A DNA stretch of 64,000 nucleotides, taken from the NCBI RefSeq assembly GCF_963678975.1, contig NC_089279.1:33630660-33694659 (forward strand). Direction: 5' to 3'. The translations under genes were made by a program, and so were the position numbers. This DNA is from Dysidea avara (lineage: Eukaryota > Porifera > Demospongiae > Dictyoceratida > Dysideidae). Positions 39,601 through 46,337 of this stretch are shown piece after piece; the stretch's first letter is position 1; every line of letters begins with the position of its first letter. The notes under the pieces were generated by a model. The model made no database searches, had not been told where the DNA came from, and was given only the letters and a program-made list of their open reading frames with translations.

Positions 39601-42600
39601 ACCGAGACCTGTAAAAGAATAAGCAGGCACTGAAGTCAACCTTAAATTAAACACACATGCAAACTGACCTGGAACATCGGTCGCAACACCAAAGACACCT
39701 GTTTCGATATCTGACGAAACAATCCAGCTGGCACTGAATTAAAAAGAGAATGTGCAAAAAATCAATATGCCAGGCTGTACCAATAAAGGATGGATCATCA
39801 AAATGAACTAAAAATATATATCCCATATGCAGGTTAAGTGAGTAACATAACTGTTGGGTAAGCATGTAAACCAGAACATTAGGTCATTGGTCAAACAAAA
39901 GTACGCTATCACAAACTGGTCACTGATAATTGATAAATACAAAAAGAACAATTGCAATAATACAATTCCTCTGAACGTTAACTGACCTGAAATTCATGAC
40001 ACCTGTATCTTTGTTCTTGCATGGTCTCAACTTACATATGTACCATGATCACATTCAACTGCTAGTGGATAAACCAGTATGACCAGATGGCCTGCAAAAA
40101 CCAACAAGCAGGTGTTAAATACAATACACCTAAAGCCTGGAATATGAAAAATATTATATAAGCATTATTCCACACTGATATAGTAATAGATTATAGGACG
40201 TTGTGGAACTTGCCTAAACGTGTAAACTTGAACATGAGGACAACTGCATAATCTGGACACTTGGAATTGTCCAATACCTGGTGAACAAGTTAGTACTAAT
40301 GACATTCACTTCAACATTTTATCCCAGCTGGGTGAATCTCTTGTAACTGAGTAAAAAGGTGTTTATTTTCCACCTGCAACCAAAGTTCTACATTTCGATC
40401 TGTGGTTGAGTGTACATAAACTGACCAGAAAAATCAGTATGCCATAGCCGGGGTATGGAAATGGTTCCTTTCCTTCTGTTGTGACATTACTTACAGCTGA
40501 CTGGTAAATGATCATCGATGTCCCCGTGGACCCCAACAATGAGTATATCAATAACTTCACAAGTTGGAATGAATTTCCTTTCAACATGTGGTGGAATGAA
40601 TTTCCTTTCAGCATCTGGTGGACGGGTCCATAAACCCTATCGCACAAACACGGTGAATCAGTGTGTGGCGATGTGACACATTACACAAACTTCACTCCTC
40701 GTTTTGTTAGCATTCAAGACCGGCATATATCATAGAGTACCTCGATCAGTATTCTTGACTCTTACTTCTTCAAGCGTTGCTCAAGCGATGTAGTTTCTCA
40801 CAAGGGGCTCGAGTTTTTCATTAAAGTCGAGCCGATTAAAGTATGCCTCACCATCTAGTTACATTCTTAAACCATTCAATTTAAAACCACGTATCACGAG
40901 TGTCCGCTTAAGGTAATTAGGGACCTTCCACGAGATTTCCCCTAAATAGATCACGTGTTAGTTGTCAATCCGGTGGATTCTGGTGGTATACATGGTTCAA
41001 CAATGCGGTAAGTGTACATATGCTGTCAATAATTGTTTGTGCACTGCTAAACCAAGTTATTTTTGTGTGATAAGCATGCTTGAGGAAGGGTCTGGGGGAC
41101 GACACTAATGTTTTGACAGCAGTTGATGGCCAGGCAAAGAACTGCGAGAAGAACTACTGTGATAGTGTGATAGTAGGGAAAAATTCCCACCCCTATAGCT
41201 CTGCCTAGGGGCATTATCTACAGCTACTGTATTATGTTGCCGATATGTACATCCGGGCCAAGAATAAAGGTGAAAGTGGTAGTAAGGCTCAATCTTATTA
41301 TTCTGCTGAACAGGCAAGGGAGTCTGGGACTCTGGGGGCATGTTCCCTCAGGAAAGTATAAGTATTACAACTTTTTTGTTTTAATTGCTTCATCAAGTAT
41401 AAAAATTTCAGTCAAAAGGTGATGATCGAGGCTCTGGTCTTATGCACTGGTTGGAGTGGTTGTATCGATACTGCACTGTGGCAACCTTGAGGGGTTAGTG
41501 CTGGCATTATCCTTGGCAATACTATTCCATCTCCCCGAGTCTTGATGATTGAGTCCTCCATTCCTTTCTCTGCTGCTCCAATCCTGAAGCTGTGACCACA
41601 GTCAAAAGGTGACGATCGAGGCTCTGGTCTTGCATCTATACTGTACTGCAACACCCTTGAGGGGTTAGTACCATCTCCCATCTCCCATATACAAGTCTTG
41701 ATGGTTGAGTCCTCTATTCCTTTCTCTGCTGCTCTAATCCTGAAGTTGTGACCGAAATAATAAAAAATGGTTATAACATGATAAATGATTATGGTGATAA
41801 CAATTACAAATGTATTTATAGCTGTGTAGCAACTGTAAACTAATTAGTCACTTGCAAGTTTAATTAGGTGTCTGAAGCATTTAATATGCACAGATATGAG
41901 ATATATTCGTCACATGCAGGCAGTAAAGATAGATTTACTTTAATAGAACAGTCATACTACACCGTAAATTCATACTTCCGAATTTACGGTGTTATGAAAC
42001 AATCATTATTATGTATGGATTTTACTGACTCTCCAAGATAATATTCTGCATTAATGTTAATTGCTCATTTCCAAAAAAAATTACCTTTTAAACCAAATGT
42101 AGAGTCTATCACTGACAAAAATGAGTGATATCCACCCCAAAAACACCTTTGCTGTAAAAAAGGCGTGCCCAAGAAACTACAAGTACCTGGAACCCAATAT
42201 AAAAAAACAAAAAGAAAACAGCTCAGCTGAAGTGAAAAGTAACTGGTGACTTAAAGAGCTGATATCTGAAGCGGCCAAGAATACAATTACTAAAGTTTAA
42301 TCCATGCAAGAGCACCTTGGCTATAAAACAGGTGTGTACATGAAAATAACTGGTAACTGAAATGGATGATATCTGAAGCGGCTAAGAATGAATGGTCATA
42401 TACAACTAATTCAAAAATTTAACACTGAACCTTTATAATTCAGCTATGTTCTATATTCACTCTTGCTGCATCGTAAAGTAATTTCTTTTAACTCTAATTG
42501 GCTGGTAATTTGGCCGCCTTTTTTAATAGCCAGTATAATAGAGCAAAAAAAGGCGGCCAAATTACCAGCCAATTACAGTTAAAAGAAATTACTTTACGAT

Positions 42601-45600
42601 GCAGCAAGAGTGAATATAGAACATAGCTGAATTATAAAGGTTCAGTGTTAAAATTTTGAATTAGTTGTATATGACCATTCATTCTTGGCCGCTTCAGATA
42701 TCAGCCATTTCAGTTACCAGTTATTTTCATGTACACACCTGTTTTATAGCCAAGGTGTTCTTGCATGGATTAAACTTTAGTAATTGTATTCTTGGCCGCT
42801 TCAGATATCAGCTCTTTAAGTTACCAGTTACTTTTCACTTCAGCTGAGCTGTTTTCTTTTTGTTTTTTTACATTGGGTTCCAGGTACTTGTAGTTTCTTG
42901 GGCGCGCCTTTTTTACCACGAAGGTGTTTTTGGGGTGGATATATATTACCCTGTACATAATCTTTCTGTTTTGTTTATTCAGACAGAAAATGCCCAGCTG
43001 GAATGGTGTTTAAAGAATGTGGCTCTAATTGTCCGGTAACATGCGACAATTATGACAACTATGATTGTCAAGTAGTTGGCTGTCATCGGGGATGTTTCTG
43101 CCCATATAACAAAGTGTTGTCCAGCAATGGAACATGTATAGATGTTTATGATTGTCTTGATGATCCCACTCCTACTCCTCCTTCTTCAGGTTTGACAACT
43201 AATTAAGTTATTACATACATAAGTATTTCATGGGTATTATTCCAATTGTTTCATGTACTAGTACACTACTTTCAAGGTTTTGGTGGATGTTTTTAATAGT
43301 AGTAAAACTGTTGTTTGACTGTGATTGAATATAATTTAATAATTAGAGCTGTGTGTGGTAAATGCATTGCATCAAAAATTCCTGTAGTCTAAGTTAACAT
43401 ACTATCGTTAAAAGATAAGAGTAATGCGTGCGTCAAAATTGCCTTTTATGTTATAGAGTGTCTACATGAGGGAATTGTGTATGAAGAAGGACAAACATTT
43501 CGGCCTAACTGTTCCACAGTTTGCATTTGTGAAAACGAAAGATTTAACTGTGCATTTGAAGAGACTGAGTGTGGATCGACTTGTATTATACATGGGGACC
43601 CACACTATAATACATTTGACCAATACAAATATGACTTTATGGGACTGTGTGAGTATGTTCTCTCTGAGCCATGTGACGCAAATGACTTTGTCATTGTTGG
43701 TAAAAATACTGAAGTAAAGGGCAACAAAGCTATTACAGCAACAGAAGTAGTAAGAGTGATTATTCCTAGCCAAGATTTAGAAATCGATCTTACAAGAGGT
43801 AGGGGTGGACAGGTGTACATTAATGGTGTACTACAGCCAAATGATGGAGATGGAGTGCTGTATAGTTCTGTTGGAGTACAAGTGGTCAGATCAGGTGGAC
43901 ATCCTACAGTGTTCCTTACAATGAGGTTCCCAGTGAAAATACATTGGGATGGAAGCCGTAGAGTACGTATTACTGCATCTAAAGAATGGCAAGGACAGTT
44001 GTGTGGACTATGTGGGAACTACAACAATGATCACAGTGATGATCTTGTGCTCACAAATGGCTCACTGACAACTTCCGTGAATGATTTTGGGAACAGCTGG
44101 TTGTTTGCTAAAACAGAAGAGAAGTGTCTACATGATCCTATAACGTGTCCACCTGATATTAGACCAATAGCTGAATCAAAGTGTAATGTTATTGCTACTG
44201 TATTTGGAGCATGCTACAGTGTAGTAAATCGCGATGACTTTTTTGAAGATTGCGTGTATGACTACTGTGCGACTGGAAGAGATGAAGAATACTTTTGTGA
44301 TGCTGTATCTACTTATGCTGAACAGTGTGCATCAGAGGGTGTTGTTATTCCCAACTGGAGGACTCCTTCTTTTTGCCGTAAGTATAACTTATTATATCTG
44401 CATAATAAATTATAGTGATGAATTTCTTAATGTAGCTATTAGTTGTCCACCTGGTAAGGTATACCAACAGTGTGGACCATCGTGTCCTCAAACATGTGAT
44501 ATTGTCAATGGTGATGATACCTGTATTGGTGGTGGCTGTGCTTCAGGATGTTTCTGTCCAAGTGGAATGGTTCAAGCACAAAATGGCACCTGTATAAGTG
44601 AGAGCAGTTGTTCAGGTACAGCAATAGATGAACTAAGAAATATACAAAATCCTATGTGTGAATTGATTGTATATACAAGATAGTGTCTGCATCAAGTAAA
44701 CTTTAATTGTCATATTTATTTACACATTATGATTATCTTATGCAACGCAACTTGTTGCTTGTAATTTTTATTATTTACCTCTACTAATACATAGTATATT
44801 CTTCTCTCACAGTCTCTTGCACAATAAAGGGATATGATTTAGTGATTGCAATTGATGACTCTGTGAGTGTGAACAAAGATGGGTTTGAAAAAATTATAAG
44901 GTTTACTAAAGAAATGATTGAAGATTTAGACATAGGTGAAGACCATACAAAGGTTGGAGTAATAAAGTTTGCTGAGGAAGCTACAGAATGCTTTGATTTA
45001 AACAAGTACACAAACAAAGCTGATTTGTTGTCAGCAATAAATCAAATACCGTATACCGGGGAAAAAGGGACAGTATTCTCAAATGTGTTACAGCAGCTAC
45101 GGCAGTTGTCGCAGAATACATCAAAAGGTTTCAGAAATGATTTTGATGACATCGCCATAATTGTAACAGATGGTAGAATAAGAAACAGAGGTAGAAAAAT
45201 GGAAGAAAAAAAGATAGAAATGGAACTTAACATCCATAATTATGAACTATATGCTGTTGGAATTTCTGATGGTCGTTCAGCTGACAAACAACACCGTGAC
45301 TTGGCATTCATAACTGGCGATGAATCGCATGTATTGATTGCTAATGAGGTTACTGATGACGAATTGGACCAGATTAGAGGGAACCTAACTGCACAGTTAT
45401 GTGAACGCAGATTAAGTAAGTGACTGTTAAACACTGAGTGGACTTTGTGTTGTAATTTGCAATGCATGAACAAAGCCCACTAGTATGAGCATACAGTGTA
45501 TGCTATAATAGGGATCACAAACAAAATGAAATATGTGCAGAAATAAATTGTATAAGTACCTATCACAACAATTACTATTAGGTAATAATGGGTGTGTTTC

Positions 45601-46337
45601 TAATGTGTATTCAGTGTGACTTTAGTGGCTCTTGTAAGTACAACAAGAAGGGTAACAGAATACAGTACATTGTGTAGTGACTAATTATGCATTTTAAAAA
45701 TAAAGCCATGCATTGTATACAACTATATGTACCAGGTGTTTAATATATAAAGTTCAGCCTTAACTTGGAGAATTACAAGGTTTAATGTTAAACTATATTA
45801 CTATATAGTCTGGAGGTGTGTAATGGTGCAAGTATGTATATAACAATCATACAGGTCATTATGGCTTGTTTGTTTCTTTTAGTTGTGGTCAATTTTACTG
45901 CTGGTAGCTATGATGTAAACGTGGGTGAAACTAATGCTATTGTACGAGTACAAGCACATGGAAAGTTTTCCACTCCTTTTCTTGTAAATGTAGTAGTTGA
46001 AGGCGGGTTTCATCTATCAGATCCAAGTAAGCATTTTCTTTTTTATCATGTCTATTGAATATATATACAGAGGTTGTCAATACAGTCTGTCACACTCCAC
46101 TTTTTGTATAACATAGGTGAAATCTTTTTCATTGAGGAAACTCGTGAAGTACTTTTTCCTGCTACTATTAATAATGCACTAGTACCCATACGTGTGTTTC
46201 CTGATGCACTGCGGCGTAGTGGGATGGCTGGAAGATTCAATGTCAGGCTAGAAGTGAATGATCCTTCAACTAACCATGTGATTATTGGATCACCAAGTCA
46301 AGCTGTGGTCACGGTCCCTGCACCAATTGTAGAATAA
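15528..46337 (+). CDS. Large secreted multidomain protein (Kunitz, TIL, VWA, VWD, Calx-beta-like)
   Basis: Joined exons: 15528-15581, 15644-15656, 17198-17389, 17674-17838, 18042-18215, 19037-19621, 19721-19900, 20428-20607, 20862-20909, 21204-21251, 22057-22116, 22404-22472, 23927-24106, 25603-25782, 26033-26056, 26735-27334, 28795-28842, 29139-29198, 29502-29558, 30348-30404, 32398-32580, 37275-37853, 42983-43189, 43457-44377, 44436-44615, 44813-45415, 45883-46026, 46117-46337. They total 6012 nt, about 2003 codons plus stop. All introns after exon 2 are phase 1. The order is signal peptide, Cys-rich exon, Kunitz, 8 TIL domains, 4 VWA domains, Pro/Thr linkers, one VWC/VWD/C8 unit and a terminal beta-sandwich-like module. 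Vertebrate relatives in architecture are VWF, zonadhesin and SCO-spondin; sponge aggregation factors also combine VWD with Calx-beta domains. A secreted adhesion or matrix role is inferred. It could be two or more genes, but frame continuity argues for one. No AATAAA is visible in the 100 bp after the stop. Confidence 0.7.
16007..16662. mobile_element. TIR element with an EcoRI-site minisatellite, TA target site
   Basis: Ends CAGGTTTTTGCAATTGAATT and its inverted copy lie just inside TA dinucleotides (16005-16006, 16663-16664). The left arm carries about nine tandem 20-bp units of TTGCAATTGAATTCGTCCCG type. The middle holds a ~100-bp tandem duplication (16199-16301, 16302-16391). No transposase is visible. 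It lies in intron 2 of the large gene. Confidence 0.7.
16672..17040. mobile_element. hAT-type MITE with exact 8-bp TSD
   Basis: Ends CAGGGCCGCCCA and TGGGCGGCCCTG are inverted copies. AAGAGAGG is present on both outer flanks (16664-16671, 17041-17048). Inside are a poly-A run next to GGTCACAACC, two CTCTATTAGAG motifs and a long C run. It inserted next to the right end of the TIR element at 16007-16662. Confidence 0.85.
17198..17389 (+). CDS. Cys-rich exon (main gene exon 3)
   Basis: A 64-residue phase 1-1 exon with 12 cysteines, including [26 protein letters not shown] and [10 protein letters not shown]. The IDNGGC word recalls EGF-like or antistasin/WAP-type modules but I cannot assign it firmly. 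A damaged paralogue is at 58298-58478, so the module has been used in at least two places. Confidence 0.6.
17674..17838 (+). CDS. Kunitz exon of the large gene
   Basis: A 55-residue Kunitz/BPTI domain in one phase 1-1 exon. The core [13 protein letters not shown] and closing CSQKC are canonical. The residue after the second cysteine (P1) is Asp, and the next residue is an additional cysteine (TCDCF). By family knowledge an acidic P1 and a seventh cysteine speak against ordinary serine-protease inhibition. Confidence 0.75.
18042..18215 (+). CDS. TIL domain exon 1
   Basis: A trypsin-inhibitor-like domain of 58 residues: [31 protein letters not shown], then [12 protein letters not shown]. All ten cysteines are present and splice sites are good. 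Its closest paralogue in the window is the exon at 42983. Both share the CGPNCP/CGSNCP and TCDNY words. Confidence 0.8.
19037..19621 (+). CDS. VWA domain 1
   Basis: A complete von Willebrand type A domain in a single 195-codon exon. The MIDAS first loop DVSYS is intact, a Thr is available in the RRQTYFVPL segment for the second loop, and [10 protein letters not shown] gives the third. The core strands LVIVLD and YAVGVGKAN are standard. A functional metal site is likely. The closest paralogue is VWA 3 at 37275. Confidence 0.85.
19721..19900 (+). CDS. TIL-like domain exon 2
   Basis: A 60-residue Cys-rich exon starting [11 protein letters not shown], with [11 protein letters not shown] and a closing CVLPEECPG. 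It is paralogous to the exon at 23927, which differs at scattered residues. The pair 19721/20428 was duplicated as a unit to give 23927/25603. Confidence 0.75.
20428..20607 (+). CDS. TIL-like domain exon 3
   Basis: Starts [11 protein letters not shown], continues [15 protein letters not shown] and [13 protein letters not shown], and closes CVHPRDCPG. It is a phase 1-1 exon. The closest relative is the exon at 25603, which has lost the Gly of the PDGM word (PDEM). Confidence 0.75.
20862..22472 (+). CDS. Pro/Thr/Ser linker exons, cluster 1
   Basis: Four short phase 1-1 exons, 20862-20909, 21204-21251, 22057-22116 and 22404-22472, encode Pro/Thr/Ser stretches such as [14 protein letters not shown]. 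They probably form an O-glycosylated stalk between TIL and later domains (inference). The last exon has lost the donor used in its paralogues (GGATGT in place of GTATGT). It can use GTATGTG 14 bp downstream, staying in phase 1 and adding R-M-F-N. Confidence 0.6.
21418..21893. mobile_element. TIR element with CCGGAT-rich subrepeats
   Basis: Ends TGCAAGTGGGCC and GGCCCACTTACAAC are imperfect inverted copies. The interior repeats CCGGATNNTCCGG and CGGGTCA words. It lies in an intron between two linker exons and has no coding capacity. Confidence 0.5.
22480..22745 (+). repeat. Intronic repeat segment, copy 1 of 3
   Basis: CATTCCTACTATGGACTCTA, CAAATGTCCACCCATGGATC, CCATCAGGTTACCTTCAAGC and TTTCTAATGAAACATC recur at 30440-30650. 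A shorter version is at 31605-31760. The copy at 30440 leads into a CR1-like reverse transcriptase. This copy keeps only the first bases of that sequence (CAGGTGCTCCCAAAGCGCAG). Confidence 0.55.
22870..23742. mobile_element. hAT-like element, CAGGGCTGGCCTTA ends
   Basis: The left end CAGGGCTGGCCTTAG resembles the widespread hAT end CAGGGCCGGCCTTAGG. The right end (TAAGACCGGCTTTT) is its imperfect inverted copy. Subterminal blocks GGAGGC and AGGCCCC are mirrored. No clean target duplication is visible. It sits inside another inverted-repeat element whose ends (AACCATGGCTCAC, ATAGCCATG) lie at about 22806 and 23845. Confidence 0.55.
23927..24106 (+). CDS. TIL-like domain exon 4
   Basis: A duplicate of the exon at 19721: [32 protein letters not shown]. 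It is open throughout, with good splice sites and phase 1-1. The surrounding introns are also alike, so genomic duplication of the whole segment is the source. Confidence 0.75.
24427..24820. mobile_element. Tigger/pogo-like MITE in a TA site
   Basis: Ends CAGTGGAACCTGTCT and GGTCCTGGTTCTACTG are inverted copies flanked by TA on both sides. The interior repeats GTCCGTA and TAGGAAATACG words. The paralogous intron at 19901-20427 lacks it. A second end of this type starts at 18509 (CAGTGAAACCAGTG). Confidence 0.75.
24918..25470. mobile_element. MITE with GAAAATTTTGGTGG ends
   Basis: The start CCGTAATAGTGGAAAATTTT and the end CCACCAAAATTTTCTGCTAT are inverted copies. It also repeats TTTGGCG and CGCCAAAATTTT. 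It is absent from the paralogous intron, where the flanks GTAGTGGCTGGCTGAGCTAA are continuous with the pre-insertion sequence. Confidence 0.65.
25603..25782 (+). CDS. TIL-like domain exon 5
   Basis: A duplicate of the exon at 20428: [35 protein letters not shown]. It is open and phase 1-1. A linker exon of eight residues (26033-26056, PVPSTSS core) follows, shorter than its counterpart at 20862. Confidence 0.75.
26536..26566 (+). pseudogene. Orphan 3' end of a TIL exon
   Basis: The word CTGTATAA(A/G)TGAGAGCAGTT and the following GTTCAG match the last codons of the TIL exon at 44436-44615. Here the rest of the exon is missing and the donor reads GCTATG instead of GTACAG. It is upstream of VWA 2, exactly as the intact TIL is upstream of VWA 4. 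Confidence 0.7.
26735..27334 (+). CDS. VWA domain 2
   Basis: A 200-codon VWA exon beginning [20 protein letters not shown]. The DxSxS loop is present. The third loop reads LTDAKN, without the usual Gly, and the second-loop Thr position is uncertain (GNNYSIVL), so metal binding may be altered. It is very close to VWA 4 (44813), and the flanking introns also match (for example CAATGCATGAACAAAGCCCA after both). Confidence 0.8.
28795..30404 (+). CDS. Pro/Thr/Ser linker exons, cluster 2
   Basis: Usable phase 1-1 exons are 28795-28842, 29139-29198, 29502-29558 and 30348-30404. All start after TTTTAG or CTTTAG and read VPTTSVS-type Pro/Thr/Ser sequence. A fifth exon at 29968 is intact in coding sequence, but its donor is CATATG instead of CGTATG, so it should be skipped. 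The cassette of two exon types with introns has been copied at least three times, at 22057-22472, 29139-29558 and 29968-30404. Confidence 0.6.
29968..30022 (+). pseudogene. Linker exon with dead splice donor
   Basis: The acceptor and coding sequence match the exons at 22057 and 29139, but the donor GT is AT. Read-through meets a TGA within about 25 bases. I therefore leave it out of the gene model. Confidence 0.55.
30640..31390 (+). pseudogene. Degenerate CR1-like reverse-transcriptase fragment
   Basis: Across shifting frames I can read RT landmarks of the CR1/L2 group. First is GVPQSTVLG near 30650, then DLDKIFH near 30775 and [17 protein letters not shown] at about 30925-30975. A ..LTFVRPLHT.. 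followed by VWDHH-like segment lies near 31060-31110. Many stops and indels are present. It inserted in an intron of the large gene and is dead. Confidence 0.6.
32398..32580 (+). CDS. TIL-like domain exon 6
   Basis: A 61-residue exon starting [11 protein letters not shown], with [26 protein letters not shown] and a closing CVLRSDCPG. It is phase 1-1. It belongs to the same branch as the exons at 19721 and 23927 but is the most diverged. Confidence 0.75.
32690..32935 (+). mobile_element. SINE 3' part, copy E
   Basis: GAGTAGTGCACAGGTATCCA, TCTCACTGGGCTATCATTAC and GCAGAAAGCTTTG match the 3' half of the other copies. The TG microsatellite at 32936 follows at once. The 5' boundary is uncertain. 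Confidence 0.5.
32936..33137. repeat. (TG)n microsatellite with CATGCG interruptions
   Basis: About 200 bp of TG repeats with recurrent GCATGCGCGCATG units. All overlapping open frames (Cys/Val or His/Thr) are artefacts. It is the tail of the SINE copy to its left. Confidence 0.9.
33394..34051. mobile_element. Non-autonomous DNA element, CAGGGGCAGATCTAGG end, 5-bp TSD
   Basis: The left end CAGGGGCAGATCTAGG and the right end ATAAATCTGCTCTTG are imperfect inverted copies. CTTGG is duplicated outside both ends (33389-33393, 34052-34056). No transposase is visible. It belongs with the elements at 57052-58249 and 59949-60447. Confidence 0.7.
34688..35819. mobile_element. TIR element, ~1.1 kb
   Basis: Arms of about 120 bp (34688-34810 and 35670-35819) are inverted copies, sharing ATTTTCAACTAG, TAGGGACCAT, AAAAAGTACTGAAACAAGCT and AAATCACAGTAAAACAATA. 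The interior repeats GGGATATAAC words and holds the hairpin TTAGTTATCAC/GTGATAACTAA (34970-34994). The right arm is interrupted by a 40-bp hairpin (35683-35722). Confidence 0.7.
35683..35722. mobile_element. Miniature hairpin element, copy 2, with empty-site control
   Basis: AATCAAGAGTAAATA, loop region ATGG, then TATTTACTCTTGATAT. The opposite arm of the host TIR element (34780-34800) has the uninterrupted sequence. The 40 bp is therefore a discrete insertion, bordered by ATAT-type sequence. Confidence 0.6.
37275..37853 (+). CDS. VWA domain 3
   Basis: A 193-codon VWA exon with [16 protein letters not shown] and [10 protein letters not shown], so all three MIDAS loops are present. [13 protein letters not shown] parallels VWA 1. 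The acceptor is TTTTCATAG and the donor GTAAGT. VWA 1 and 3 form one pair, VWA 2 and 4 the other. Confidence 0.85.
38274..38436 (+). other. Open exon-like stretch, unidentified
   Basis: An open frame ending in TGA reads [19 protein letters not shown], then [18 protein letters not shown]. The composition looks coding, but there is no strong acceptor and I do not recognise the family. It may be a relic of a mobile element in the intron. Confidence 0.2.
38514..38845. repeat. Two adjacent inverted repeats
   Basis: The first (38524-38660) has arms AACCATGGCTCACTTCGGTG and its approximate inverse ending ATAGCCATGGTTT. The second (38687-38845) pairs GAGTGCTATACAGGAAATAT with ATATTTCCTGTATAGCATGA. 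The ends of the first resemble the element interrupted at 22806-23850. Confidence 0.55.
39065..39935 (+). repeat. Pair of direct repeats ~770 bp apart
   Basis: AACATAACTGTTGGGTAAGC and CAAACAAAAGTACGCTATCA occur at 39080-39150 and again at 39845-39920. Between and after them, TAATTGATAAnTAnAAAAA and AATACAATTCnTCTGnACGT words also repeat. It is a decayed tandem duplication in the intron. Confidence 0.5.
41411..41755 (+). repeat. Tandem duplication, ~180-bp unit
   Basis: GTCAAAAGGTGATGATCGAG and its neighbour CTTGAGGGGTTAGT...CTTGATGATTGAGTCCTC occur twice in a row, the second copy slightly shortened. No coding signal is supported. Confidence 0.6.
41959..41992. repeat. Perfect 13-bp inverted repeat
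   Basis: ACACCGTAAATTC and GAATTTACGGTGT are separated by 8 bases. It could form a short hairpin. I see no gene context that would make it a terminator. Confidence 0.5.
42127..42944. mobile_element. Foldback element, family 1
   Basis: Two arms of about 390 bp are near-perfect inverted copies around a short centre (42515-42545). Shared words include TTTGGCCGCC, GATATCTGAAGCGGC and ACTGAACCTTTATAATTCAG. The right arm ends 39 bp before the TIL exon at 42983. High arm identity suggests recent origin or arm conversion. Confidence 0.8.
42983..43189 (+). CDS. TIL domain exon 7 with short Pro-rich tail
   Basis: [19 protein letters not shown], then [24 protein letters not shown] and a tail of PTPTPPSS. 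It is a paralogue of the exon at 18042. The phase 1 acceptor lies just after the foldback element, so its polypyrimidine tract (TTTCTGTTTTGTTTATTCAG) is preserved. Confidence 0.8.
43457..44377 (+). CDS. VWC-like, VWD and C8 exon
   Basis: A single 307-codon exon. Residues 1-40 have a VWC-like pattern ([15 protein letters not shown]). The VWD domain follows with [20 protein letters not shown], the calcium-site region, and [16 protein letters not shown], carrying the CGLCG motif of VWF D assemblies. The last 75 residues are C8 ([19 protein letters not shown]). The next exon supplies the TIL that normally completes the D assembly. CGLCG is linked to disulfide-dependent multimerisation in VWF and mucins; that function here is inferred. 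Confidence 0.9.
44436..44615 (+). CDS. TIL domain exon 8
   Basis: [32 protein letters not shown] and [12 protein letters not shown]: a full TIL domain closing the VWD-C8-TIL unit. Only its last codons survive in the copy upstream of VWA 2 (26536). Confidence 0.85.
44813..45415 (+). CDS. VWA domain 4
   Basis: A 201-codon VWA exon: [31 protein letters not shown] and [17 protein letters not shown] loops 1 and 3 are intact, and a Thr is available for loop 2. A basic, Lys/Glu-rich insert ([15 protein letters not shown]) follows loop 3 and is not found in VWA 1-3. Confidence 0.85.
45883..46337 (+). CDS. C-terminal Calx-beta-like module (last two exons)
   Basis: Exons 45883-46026 and 46117-46337 together encode about 122 residues of alternating hydrophobic strands: [30 protein letters not shown], then [23 protein letters not shown] and AVVTVPAP before TAA. 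The pattern resembles Calx-beta or related immunoglobulin-like sandwiches. No transmembrane segment or GPI signal follows, so the product should be fully secreted. Confidence 0.6.

Noticed and set aside
41105-41681. Possible coding stretch with [14 protein letters not shown]-like sequence
   Set aside because: It reads for only about 40 codons, has no recognisable family and adjoins a tandem duplication; too weak to annotate.
41959-41992. Intrinsic terminator
   Set aside because: A hairpin without gene context in eukaryotic intron DNA; bacterial-type terminators do not apply.
43462-43820. Minus-strand open frames over the VWD exon
   Set aside because: Shadows of the strongly supported plus-strand VWC/VWD exon.
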